Shown: positions 41,523-48,699 of the stretch, in pieces
How the letters are laid out: each line of letters starts with the position of its first letter
Position numbering within the stretch: position 1 is the first letter of the stretch
Source of the DNA: CAG-841 sp963614875
Lineage (GTDB): Bacteria; Bacillota; Clostridia; Oscillospirales; CAG-272
Direction of reading: 5' to 3'
Length of the DNA: 64,000 nt
Assembly (NCBI GenBank): GCA_963614875.1
Contig: CAVEFC010000002.1
Coordinates: forward strand, 1-64,000
Notes under the pieces: generated by a model
What the model saw: only the letters and a program-made list of their open reading frames with translations
Databases searched by the model: none
Told to the model about the DNA's origin: nothing
Made by a program: the position numbers and the translations under genes

Positions 41523-41557
41523 TATGCCTTCGCCTTTTGCGGAGGCATATTTTGTTT
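41523..41557 (+). terminator. Terminator after the DUF378 gene
   Basis: TATGCCTTCGC and GCGGAGGCATA pair with one mismatch around CTTTT, followed by TTTTGTTT. Confidence 0.8.
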
Positions 41558-41640
41558 GAAAAAAGAATAGAATTGGGTAAAAGAAAAAGCAAAACGGGAA
41601 GCCTTTTTCCGTTTTCCATATTGTTTTTCGGAGGAGCGTT

Positions 41641-42162
41641 ATGAAAACTGCCTCAAAAGAAATAAGCCGCAACATAAAAAAAGAGCTTGCCTGCGTAAAT
41701 ATGACGGCGACGATAATCGCTATGGCGGTTTCGGTCGCGGCGGGGGTGCTTTTTGCCACCGGCGGAGTTGACGGCGAAGCATGGGAGGAAATATGTACTC
41801 CGGCGTGGGCGCTGCATCCCGTTTTTCTTGTTATATTTTTCGCTCTGGCGCTGTGCCTGCTTGCGATATCGCTTTCGGTTGCGTTTTTTTCGCCCCTCCG
41901 CCTGTGCGGAAAGCCGATGCGGACGGCATATACGCTTTATGCTTGCGTCTATGCGCTGACTTACATATGGATTCCGCTTACATACAAAGCGACGGCGTTT
42001 TTTGCTTCCGCGCTGACGTGCGCCGTATGTCTTGTGCTTTTGTCGGTGCTTTATCCGATCGTGCGGCGCGTGGGAAGGTTTGCGTCCGTGTGTCTTTTGC
42101 TGTTTTCGGCGTGGCAGGGATATCTGCTGTGCTTTTCCTTTGCTCTTTTTGCGGTTAATTGA
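41641..42162 (+). CDS. TspO/MBR-like five-helix membrane protein
   Basis: A 173-residue membrane protein with about five helices. The C-terminal pattern (VGRFASVCLLLFSAWQGYLL, then a final FALFAVN) and helix spacing resemble TspO/MBR tryptophan-rich sensory proteins, which bind porphyrins and sterols. However, several Trp and Pro positions usual in helix 2 are not evident, so this is a tentative call. ATG 41641 has GGAGGAG upstream. It is followed 90 nt later by the HPr-like gene, which has its own promoter. Confidence 0.6.
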   Translation: MKTASKEISRNIKKELACVNMTATIIAMAVSVAAGVLFATGGVDGEAWEEICTPAWALHPVFLVIFFALALCLLAISLSVAFFSPLRLCGKPMRTAYTLYACVYALTYIWIPLTYKATAFFASALTCAVCLVLLSVLYPIVRRVGRFASVCLLLFSAWQGYLLCFSFALFAVN

Positions 42163-42180
42163 ATTTTATTATCTAAAATA

Positions 42181-42209
42181 TTGACAAGTAAAGACCTTTT
42201 TGATATTAT
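42181..42209 (+). promoter_or_regulatory. Promoter for the HPr-like gene
   Basis: TTGACA (42181-42186), a 17-bp spacer ending TGA, and TATTAT (42204-42209), 44 nt before the start. Confidence 0.85.
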
Positions 42210-42252
42210 ATAAGTATAAAACGATTAAAAAGATATCGAAAGGAGATTACAA

Positions 42253-42483
42253 ATGAAAACAGTAAAGATCCGTCTTTCTTCAATTGAAGCGGTAAGAGAT
42301 TTCGTTGAAATAGTCCGTAAATACGATTCCGAGGTTGACCTTTCAAGCGGAAGATATGTTGTTGACGCAAAGTCGATAATGGGTATATTCAGCCTTGATC
42401 TTCTCAGCCCCATTACGCTTACGGCTTATTCGGACGATTGCGATAAGCTCTTTGAAGAACTTAAAGATTACATTGTTGAATAA
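42253..42483 (+). CDS. HPr-like protein lacking the catalytic histidine
   Basis: A 76-residue protein of HPr fold: MKTVKIRLSSIEAVRDFVEI, then VDLSSGRYVVDAKSIMGIFS and LDLLSPITLTAYS. The regulatory-serine region is conserved (KSIMG, Ser41, equivalent to Ser46 of HPr). The HARPA motif with the PEP-phosphorylated His15 is absent, replaced by RLSSIEAV. It cannot take part in PTS phosphotransfer as HPr does. It may act like Crh, a Ser-phosphorylated regulatory HPr, if an HPr kinase exists. ATG 42253 follows AAAGGAG. Monocistronic with a strong promoter. Confidence 0.85.
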   Translation: MKTVKIRLSSIEAVRDFVEIVRKYDSEVDLSSGRYVVDAKSIMGIFSLDLLSPITLTAYSDDCDKLFEELKDYIVE

Positions 42484-42496
42484 TTTCAAAAGAAAA

Positions 42497-42536
42497 AACA
42501 AAAGCGGCACGGAAAATTCCGTGCCGCTTTTGTTTT
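42497..42536. terminator. Bidirectional terminator
   Basis: AAAAGCGGCACGGAA-AA-TTCCGTGCCGCTTTT, a 15-bp perfect stem with T-rich flanks on both strands, between the HPr-like gene and convergent trxB. Confidence 0.93.
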
Positions 42537-42562
42537 GGAGAACAGAAGGAGTTTTGTATCTG

Positions 42563-43471
42563 TTATACGGACAAATCTATAAAGCTGCAGGCGGCAAGCG
42601 CGGCGACGGAGCCGTCGGCGCACGCCGTTGTAATCTGTCTTATTTTTTTTGCGCGGCAGTCGCCCGCGACAAAAACCCCGGGAGTTTTCGTAAGGCAATC
42701 CTCGCCGGACGCCATATATCCGCGGCTGTCAAGCTCGCAGACGGAGGAAAACGCGTCGTTTGACGGAATAAGTCCTATTGCGACGAACACTCCGTCAACG
42801 CGGAGCGTCGATTCCTTTCCGCTTTCGTCCGCTATGACAACGGAGGAAAGCTTTCCGTCGCCTTCAAAGCGCTTTGCGGTCGAGCCCGTGATATATTCGA
42901 CGTTCGGTCTTTCTCCGAGAACGTCGAGCAGTCTTTTTTCTCCCGTGAAATACGGAAGATTCTGCACAAGCGTTACCTTTCTGCATTTTTCGGAAAGCAG
43001 CACGGCTTCCTGAAGCGCGCTGTTTCCGCCGCCTATGACGGCAACCTCTTTTCCGGAATAGAAATCTCCGTCGCACACGGCGCAAAAGGATATTCCCTCG
43101 CCGAGAAATTTTTCTTCGCCCTCGGCGCCGGTCATTCTGTGCTTTACGCCCGACGCTATTATGACGGCTTTGCAGTCAAAGCTGCCGCTTGTGGTGACGA
43201 CTTTTTTCGTTTCGACGTGATCTTCTATGCCTATGACCTCCTCCGGCTCGATGTCCGCGCCGTGAGAGATGACCTGTTCTATGAGCTGTTCTGCAAGCTC
43301 GTTTCCGCTGAGCTGCATACAGCCGGGATAGTTTTCTATTTTCGGCGAATACGTCATCTGACCGCCGAAGCTTGATTTTTCAAGCACGAGAACGGTTTTT
43401 CCCGCTCTCAGAGCGTACAGGGCGGCGGTAAGTCCCGCCGGCCCCGCGCCGATTATTATTATATCGTGCAT
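42563..43471 (-). CDS. trxB: Thioredoxin reductase TrxB
   Basis: A 302-residue low-molecular-weight flavoprotein. FAD-binding IIIIGAGPAGLTAALYALRA is at the N-terminus, the redox pair CAVC at Cys130/Cys133, the NADPH motif VAVIGGGNSALQEA follows, and the C-terminal FVAGDCRAKKIRQITTA contacts FAD. It reduces thioredoxin-like proteins with NADPH. The start ATG 43471 is only 1 nt after the nrdD stop, so translational coupling is likely and its first client may be the thioredoxin-like domain of NrdD. Confidence 0.96.
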   Translation of the reverse strand: MHDIIIIGAGPAGLTAALYALRAGKTVLVLEKSSFGGQMTYSPKIENYPGCMQLSGNELAEQLIEQVISHGADIEPEEVIGIEDHVETKKVVTTSGSFDCKAVIIASGVKHRMTGAEGEEKFLGEGISFCAVCDGDFYSGKEVAVIGGGNSALQEAVLLSEKCRKVTLVQNLPYFTGEKRLLDVLGERPNVEYITGSTAKRFEGDGKLSSVVIADESGKESTLRVDGVFVAIGLIPSNDAFSSVCELDSRGYMASGEDCLTKTPGVFVAGDCRAKKIRQITTACADGSVAALAACSFIDLSV

Positions 43472-43472
43472 A

Positions 43473-45839
43473 TTAAAGCGATTCTATATATTTTCTTATT
43501 TCCGATACGCCCTTGAAGCGCTTTACTTCATCGCCGTCCGGCACAACGAGCGTGGGCGCCGTCACGATGTCGTAAGCCTTTGCCATATCTTCGTTTTCGT
43601 TTGCGTAAATGTTTTCGTAGGCGATGCCCGCTTTTTCAAGAAGCGCCTTTGCTATTTTGCAGTTGGGGCAGGTTTTCGTCGTGAAAAGCAGATTTGCCGC
43701 CGCCTTGGAATGACAATCGCAGCTGTGCTCGGTTTCCTTATGTTCAAGCACGCCCGAATGCGTAAGGTGCGACTTTTCTATAACGTACTCTTTGCGTTCC
43801 GCAAATTCCTGAGCCTTGCCGTCGTTGAAGTTCTGAATGGGACGGTAGTAGCCGGTTATACGGCTGTAAACCTCCGTTTTCTTTTTGCATATGGGACACT
43901 CGTAAACCTCGCCCGCGATATAGCCGTGCTCCGTGCAGACGGAATATGTGGGTGAAAGCGTATAATAGGGAAGTCTGTAATTTTCGGATATCTTGCGGAC
44001 AAGAGAAGCCGCCGACTTCCAGTCCGGAAGCTTTTCGCCGAGGAAGGCGTGGAATACCGTTCCCGATGTGTAGAGAGTCTGAAGCTCATCCTGAATGTCG
44101 AGCGCGGTGAAGATATCCTCCGTGTAGCCGACGGGAAGATGAGAGCTGTTCGTATAATACGGAGCCTCCTCAGTTCCGGCGGTTATGATATCGGGATAAC
44201 GGCGTTTGTCGTGCTTTGCAAGACGGTAAGCCGTGGATTCCGCGGGCGTCGCTTCGAGATTGTAAAGATCGCCGTACTGCTCCTGATAGTCGGAAAGACG
44301 GTTGCGCATATGATTCAGGCACTCCTTTGCGAATTCCTGAGTTTCTTTGTGCGTTATGTCCTTTCTGAGCCACTTTGCGTTGAGTCCGGCTTCGTTCATA
44401 CCGACAAGACCGATTGTGGAGAAGTGGTTTGCGAACGTTCCGAGATAACGCTTTGTATAAGGATAAAGTCCCTCGTCGAGAAGCTTCGTTATAACCTTTC
44501 TCTTTACGCTGAGCGAGCGTGCCGCAACGTCCATTATGTGATCAAGACGCTTGTAGAAATCCTCTTTGTCCTTTGCAAGATATGCAAGACGGGGAAGATT
44601 TATCGTTACGACGCCGACCGAGCCCGTCGATTCGCCGCTTCCGAAAAAGCCGCCCGATTTTTTGCGCAGCTCACGGAGGTCAAGACGCAGACGGCAGCAC
44701 ATCGAACGCACGTCGCTCGGCTCCATATCGGAGTTGACGTAGTTTGAAAAATACGGAGTGCCGTATTTTGCCGTCATTTCAAAGAGAAGCTTGTTGTTTT
44801 CGGTTTCCGACCAGTCGAAATCGCGCGTGATCGAATATGTGGGAATGGGATACTGGAAGCCTCTGCCGTTGGCGTCGCCCTCTATCATTATTTCGATGAA
44901 GGCGCGGTTTATCATATCCATTTCTTTTTTGCAGTCTTTATAGCGGAAGGGCATTTCCTTTCCGCCGACGATACAGTTCATTTCGGCAAGATCGGCGGGA
45001 ACCGTCCAGTCGAGAGTTATGTTCGAGAACGGAGCCTGAGTGCCCCATCTTGACGGGGTGTTGACGCCGTAAATGAAGGATTCTATGCACTTTTTGACCG
45101 CGTCAAAGCTGAGATCGTCAACCTTTACGAACGGCGCAAGGTATGTGTCGAAGGAGGAGAAAGCCTGCGCGCCCGCCCATTCGTTCTGCATTATGCCGAG
45201 GAAGTTTACCATCTGGTTGCAGAGCGTTGCGAGGTGGCTTGCGGGGGACGACGTTATTTTTCCGGCAACGCCGCCGAGACCCTCCTGAATAAGCTGTTTG
45301 AGCGACCAGCCTGCGCAGTAGCCGGTGAGCATCGAAAGATCGTGCAGATGAATGTCGCCGCTTCTGTGCGCGTTTGCGATTTCTTCATCGTATATTTCGG
45401 AAAGCCAATAGTTTGCGGTGATCGCGCCGGAGTTTGAAAGAATAAGTCCGCCGACGGAATACGTTACGGTGGAATTTTCCTTTACGCGCCAGTCTATCGC
45501 CTTTACATAGCTGTTCACAAGCTCCTTGTAGTCAAGGATTGTGGACTTCATATTGCGTATTTTTTCTCTCTGCTTACGATAAAGAATGTACGTTTTCGCA
45601 ACGTCGTCATAGCCCGCCTGAATAAGCACGGACTCGACGCTGTCCTGAATGTCTTCAACGGAGATGAGTCCGTCCTTTACCTTATGCTCGAAGTTTGAGG
45701 TTACCTTGAGCGCAAGAAAATCTATCACCGACGGGTGATACTGTTTGCCTATGGCTTCAAAAGCCTTTGTTATTGCAACGGATATTTTGGATATGTCGAA
45801 ATCCGCAATCTGTCCGTCTCTTTTAACTACCTGATACAT
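43473..45839 (-). CDS. nrdD: Anaerobic ribonucleoside-triphosphate reductase with thioredoxin-like C-terminus
   Basis: A 788-residue class III ribonucleotide reductase that makes dNTPs in the absence of oxygen. An ATP-cone (allosteric) domain occupies about 1-95 (YQVVKRDGQIADFDISKISV). The catalytic barrel has CCRLRLDLRELRKKSGGFFG and NEAGLNAKWLRKD. A four-Cys zinc site (CTEHG; CPIC) precedes the glycyl-radical loop RITGYYRP with the radical Gly near residue 660. The last 80 residues form a glutaredoxin/thioredoxin-like domain with CPNC near 725 and a TAPTLVV cis-Pro motif. The extra domain may supply electrons. ATG 45839 follows AGGAGG; the longer open frame upstream lacks a ribosome site. 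Upstream is an NrdR-box region. Confidence 0.96.
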   Translation of the reverse strand: MYQVVKRDGQIADFDISKISVAITKAFEAIGKQYHPSVIDFLALKVTSNFEHKVKDGLISVEDIQDSVESVLIQAGYDDVAKTYILYRKQREKIRNMKSTILDYKELVNSYVKAIDWRVKENSTVTYSVGGLILSNSGAITANYWLSEIYDEEIANAHRSGDIHLHDLSMLTGYCAGWSLKQLIQEGLGGVAGKITSSPASHLATLCNQMVNFLGIMQNEWAGAQAFSSFDTYLAPFVKVDDLSFDAVKKCIESFIYGVNTPSRWGTQAPFSNITLDWTVPADLAEMNCIVGGKEMPFRYKDCKKEMDMINRAFIEIMIEGDANGRGFQYPIPTYSITRDFDWSETENNKLLFEMTAKYGTPYFSNYVNSDMEPSDVRSMCCRLRLDLRELRKKSGGFFGSGESTGSVGVVTINLPRLAYLAKDKEDFYKRLDHIMDVAARSLSVKRKVITKLLDEGLYPYTKRYLGTFANHFSTIGLVGMNEAGLNAKWLRKDITHKETQEFAKECLNHMRNRLSDYQEQYGDLYNLEATPAESTAYRLAKHDKRRYPDIITAGTEEAPYYTNSSHLPVGYTEDIFTALDIQDELQTLYTSGTVFHAFLGEKLPDWKSAASLVRKISENYRLPYYTLSPTYSVCTEHGYIAGEVYECPICKKKTEVYSRITGYYRPIQNFNDGKAQEFAERKEYVIEKSHLTHSGVLEHKETEHSCDCHSKAAANLLFTTKTCPNCKIAKALLEKAGIAYENIYANENEDMAKAYDIVTAPTLVVPDGDEVKRFKGVSEIRKYIESL

Positions 45840-45925
45840 AATAAAAAAACCTCCTGTTGACAATCGGAAGCCTCCGGCGCTGTATGCGGGAGGCGAAGCC
45901 GTAGTTGCTTTATCGCAGTGATATA

Positions 45926-45954
45926 ATCTTACCACTTTGAAAAAGCGTTGTCAA
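45926..45954 (-). promoter_or_regulatory. nrdD promoter
   Basis: On the minus strand TTGACA (45954-45949), a 17-bp spacer and TAAGAT (45931-45926). The leader of about 80 nt to the nrdD start holds a GCCTCC/GGAGGC stem (45870-45894). NrdR-like boxes lie just upstream of the -35. Confidence 0.75.
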
Positions 45955-45962
45955 GGGAGATT

Positions 45963-45978
45963 ACACAATATGTTGTGT
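45963..45978. promoter_or_regulatory. NrdR-box-like palindrome (box 1)
   Basis: ACACAATATGTTGTGT matches the NrdR consensus acaCwAtATaTwGtgt at 15 of 16 positions and is 9 bp upstream of the nrdD -35 element. NrdR is an ATP-cone repressor of ribonucleotide reductase genes. Confidence 0.8.
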
Positions 45979-46004
45979 TTTTGCGTCAATTTATTGAAAA
46001 ATCG

Positions 46005-46020
46005 GAACAATATATAGATT
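46005..46020. promoter_or_regulatory. NrdR-box-like palindrome (box 2)
   Basis: The sequence at 46005-46020 keeps the core ACAATATATAG of the NrdR consensus but has degenerate ends. It starts 42 bp from box 1, about four helical turns, and overlaps the end of nrdG (stop at 46019). Confidence 0.55.
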
Positions 46021-46711
46021 ACAGTCCCCGAAGTTGTGCATTTGGCACAAAACGTCGTGCGGCGTCGAGAAAGCGCAGATATTCTTCTCTTTGAAAGCCT
46101 TCAAGCCCTTCGCCGATAAGCTCGCCCGAGTCCTTGAACGCCTGAAGATACCAGCGCTCAGCGCCCGTTATCCACTTGCCTGTCGTTTCGATATCCGAGA
46201 GCGTGTGAAAACCTTTTACAAGCGTTGTGCGGAACTCATATCCGATATTTCCGTGCATAAGAAGATGTATGCTTTCCTGTATTTTTCCGAGCGGAGCAGA
46301 CGGGAGTCCGACGGTTTTTGCATACTTGTGAGGACTGTTTTTTATATCCATTGCGACATAATCGACAAGACCGTTTTCCATAAGGCGCGACAGCCTTTCG
46401 GGAAACGCGCCGTTTGTATCGAGCTTTACGGCAAAGCCGAGCGCTTTTATTTTCTTTATGAGCGCTTCGGCATCGTCCGATATAAGCGGCTCTCCGCCCG
46501 TTACGGCGACGCCGTCAAGGCGGCCGACGCGGCTTTCGAGAAACGCGAGAAATTTTTCCTCTGATATGTTCTCGCCTCCGTCCGCGCCGAGAACGATAGA
46601 AGCGTTGTGGCAGAACGGACAGCGGAAATTACATCCGCCGAGAAAAACCGTGCAGGCGGTTTTCCCGGGAAAATCAAGGAGAGTCAGCTTCTGAAGTCCG
46701 GATATTTTCAT
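46019..46711 (-). CDS. nrdG: Anaerobic ribonucleotide reductase activating enzyme (radical SAM)
   Basis: A 230-residue radical SAM enzyme that generates the glycyl radical of NrdD. It begins MKISGLQKLTLLDFPGKTAC and has the 4Fe-4S cluster motif C27-x3-C31-x2-C34 (GCNFRCPFCHN), then VTGGEPLISDDA. It is longer than classical NrdG and matches the subgroup often called NrdG2 or PFL-activase-like. It lies just upstream of nrdD on the same strand, which supports the partner assignment. ATG 46711 has GGGAGG upstream. Confidence 0.93.
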   Translation of the reverse strand: MKISGLQKLTLLDFPGKTACTVFLGGCNFRCPFCHNASIVLGADGGENISEEKFLAFLESRVGRLDGVAVTGGEPLISDDAEALIKKIKALGFAVKLDTNGAFPERLSRLMENGLVDYVAMDIKNSPHKYAKTVGLPSAPLGKIQESIHLLMHGNIGYEFRTTLVKGFHTLSDIETTGKWITGAERWYLQAFKDSGELIGEGLEGFQREEYLRFLDAARRFVPNAQLRGL

Positions 46712-46747
46712 ATAAGATGCCCTCCCTTTGCGTGTTTACAGTCAATT

Positions 46748-46776
46748 ATGTTATCACAGATCGGCTGCCATTTCAA
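46748..46776 (-). promoter_or_regulatory. nrdG promoter
   Basis: On the minus strand TTGAAA (46776-46771), a 17-bp spacer ending TGA, and TAACAT (46753-46748), 37 nt before the nrdG start. Confidence 0.65.
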
Positions 46777-46879
46777 TAGTCGGGAAAAAATTTAATAATT
46801 TAATTTCATTTTATCTATTTATTTTTGCGAGGGAGTGTGATATTATATATAATGTAAAGATTTCTTCGGAGGAATTTCA

Positions 46880-47983
46880 ATGGATAACGACAACAGATTT
46901 ACGGAAACGGACGGGGCGGCAGAGCAGCGCCGCGAGCCGATAATCGTAAAGCCGCCGCTGAGCTTCGGCAGTCTTTACGGCAGAATGACGTGGCTGTTTT
47001 CTTCGATTGCGGTTATGATGATAGTCGTGAACGTTTTTGCGATGTTTGCAATGAGCGCGGTACACTATTATTTTCCGGAGCTTGAACAGGCAAACTGGTA
47101 CGACACCGTGCTGAGCTCCGTTGCGTTTTATTTTGTCGGCGTACCGGTAGCGGCGATAATGCTGCTCTTTTCGCGGCAGGATCCCGCGGCGGAACAGCCT
47201 GAAATGAAAACAAAGCTGACGGGCGGCGGGTGGATGAAATATCTGTGTATGACGTTTGCCGCAATGTACGTCGGAAACTGGATAGGAAATATAGTCACGG
47301 GCGTTCTCGGTTTTGTTGTCGGACATTCGATAACGAATCCGGTCGAAAGCGCGCTTGACGGCGCTTCGTGGATAGTTTCCACGGTGGCGATGGTGATAAT
47401 CGCGCCGATATTCGAGGAGCTGCTTTTCAGAAAGCTGCTTATAGACAGGCTGCAGCCCTACGGCGAAAAAACGGCGATAGCGGCGTCGGCTCTCGCGTTC
47501 GGACTTGTTCACGGAAACTTTTCGCAGTTTTTCTATGCGTTCGGCATAGGACTGATTTTCGGATATGTCTATTGCAGAACCAAAAACGTATGGTACACGA
47601 TATCCTTTCATATGATAATAAACGGCGTATGCGGAATACTTACCGGATATATTTCGGGCAAGATAGATTCCGAAGGACTTGAATCGCTGCTTGAATCGAT
47701 AGGCGGACAGCTTTCAAACGAGGAAGCGATGAAGCTTTTGTCGGAGATGGGAAAATATATCGCTCCGATGCTTGCGCTCGGTATCATATCGATTGCGGTG
47801 CTTGCGCTGGCGATAGCGGGCATAGTGTTCTTTGCGAAAGGCGTAAAAAACGTTTATCTTGCCGATTGCAGCTACGATATATCGGCGGAAAAAGTAAGAA
47901 CCGCGGCGTATGCCAATGCGGGAATTATAATTCTTTATGTGATAATGGCGCTGACCTTTATGGTTTCGGTTGTAAGCTATTAA
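46880..47983 (+). CDS. CPBP family intramembrane metalloprotease
   Basis: A 367-residue membrane protein with an N-terminal charged segment and about eight hydrophobic helices. The CPBP/Abi protease motifs are present: IFEELLFRKLLIDRL (EExxxR; near residue 180), LAFGLVHGNFSQFFYAF (His), and TISFHMIINGV (His...N). Family members cleave prenylated or small membrane proteins and in bacteria act in bacteriocin immunity or protein processing. ATG 46880 follows CGGAGG. The client is unknown; the small unknown gene 37 nt downstream could be linked. Confidence 0.88.
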   Translation: MDNDNRFTETDGAAEQRREPIIVKPPLSFGSLYGRMTWLFSSIAVMMIVVNVFAMFAMSAVHYYFPELEQANWYDTVLSSVAFYFVGVPVAAIMLLFSRQDPAAEQPEMKTKLTGGGWMKYLCMTFAAMYVGNWIGNIVTGVLGFVVGHSITNPVESALDGASWIVSTVAMVIIAPIFEELLFRKLLIDRLQPYGEKTAIAASALAFGLVHGNFSQFFYAFGIGLIFGYVYCRTKNVWYTISFHMIINGVCGILTGYISGKIDSEGLESLLESIGGQLSNEEAMKLLSEMGKYIAPMLALGIISIAVLALAIAGIVFFAKGVKNVYLADCSYDISAEKVRTAAYANAGIIILYVIMALTFMVSVVSY

Positions 47984-48020
47984 ATTTACAAATACAAAAT
48001 ATCTAAGGAGGATACTTTTT

Positions 48021-48419
48021 ATGAAAAAAGGTTTCGGATTGCTTGTTGCGGCGGCGCTTCTTACGCCCTATGCCGCAGAAAAAAACGAGGAAACGGGCGA
48101 GTATGAAATCCGTTCGCTTCTTCTGAAGGTCAAGACGAAAAACACGGTTGACGAGGACGGAGCAAAGCATTTTGATTACAAGCTGAGCCTTGCCGGACTT
48201 CCCACAAAGGAAGACGTTGAAACGATACGTCAGAACATTGCGGGCGGAATAGCAAAGGCTTCCGCGGGAATTTCAAAATGCGCGAAAAGAGTTTCCGACG
48301 CTTTCAAGGATTCGTGCTTTGCGGGCGGCTGTGACGAAGGCGATGAAAACCTCGGTTCGGAAGAGGATTTCAAAAACATCTTCGACGACGAGCCTGAAGC
48401 GGACAGCGAAGCGCTCTGA
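48021..48419 (+). CDS. Hypothetical 132-residue protein
   Basis: I do not recognise the family. It starts MKKGFGLLVAAALLTPYAA, a short hydrophobic lead that is only weakly signal-like, followed by charged EKNEETGEYEIRSLLLKVKT and a helical region (VETIRQNIAGGIAKASAGIS). It ends in an acidic Glu/Asp-rich tail that includes three cysteines upstream (KCAKR, DSCFAGGCD). ATG 48021 has AAGGAGG upstream, a very strong ribosome site. It probably shares a transcript with the CPBP protease gene and is followed by a terminator. Function is unknown. Confidence 0.72.
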   Translation: MKKGFGLLVAAALLTPYAAEKNEETGEYEIRSLLLKVKTKNTVDEDGAKHFDYKLSLAGLPTKEDVETIRQNIAGGIAKASAGISKCAKRVSDAFKDSCFAGGCDEGDENLGSEEDFKNIFDDEPEADSEAL

Positions 48420-48432
48420 TTGAAAAAGCCGC

Positions 48433-48469
48433 ACTGCGCAGCTTTCCGGAAGGGAAGCTGCGCAGTTTT
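48433..48469 (+). terminator. Terminator upstream of the infC promoter
   Basis: ACTGCGCAGCTT and AAGCTGCGCAGT form a 12-bp stem followed by TTTTA, 14 nt after the stop of the unknown gene. Confidence 0.9.
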
Positions 48470-48513
48470 ATCCGGCTTTCACTGCGAAAAATCGACAAAA
48501 TCGAAAAACATAC

Positions 48514-48542
48514 TTGACAAAACGCCCGTAAGGTGATATACT
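48514..48542 (+). promoter_or_regulatory. infC operon promoter
   Basis: TTGACA (48514-48519), a 17-bp spacer ending TGA, and TATACT (48537-48542). Transcription would start near 48549, giving a leader of about 150 nt. Confidence 0.88.
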
Positions 48543-48548
48543 GTCTTG

Positions 48549-48699
48549 GCAAAACAAAGAAAAGCGTTCTCCGCTTTCACCAGGCCGCGCCGCGAGCTTT
48601 GGTCAATAACATTCGTTTTTCCTTATGTCATAAGGAAAATTTTCGGTGCGGAGAAGCTCTTTGGCTTTCCGCAATTTTTATTTTTGGAGGTGTGCTACT
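48549..48699 (+). ncRNA. infC-rpmI-rplT leader with attenuator (L20-type)
   Basis: The leader contains a hairpin TTTTCCTTATG/CATAAGGAAAA (48617-48639) and then an intrinsic terminator, GCGGA-G-AAGC...GCTT-TCCGC (48648-48672), followed by AATTTTTATTTTT. An upstream segment TTCTCCGC (48567-48574) is exactly complementary to GCGGAGAA (48648-48655), the 5' arm of the terminator, so an antiterminator fold is possible. In Bacillus this operon is controlled by L20-dependent premature termination; the same logic is inferred here. Confidence 0.75.
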
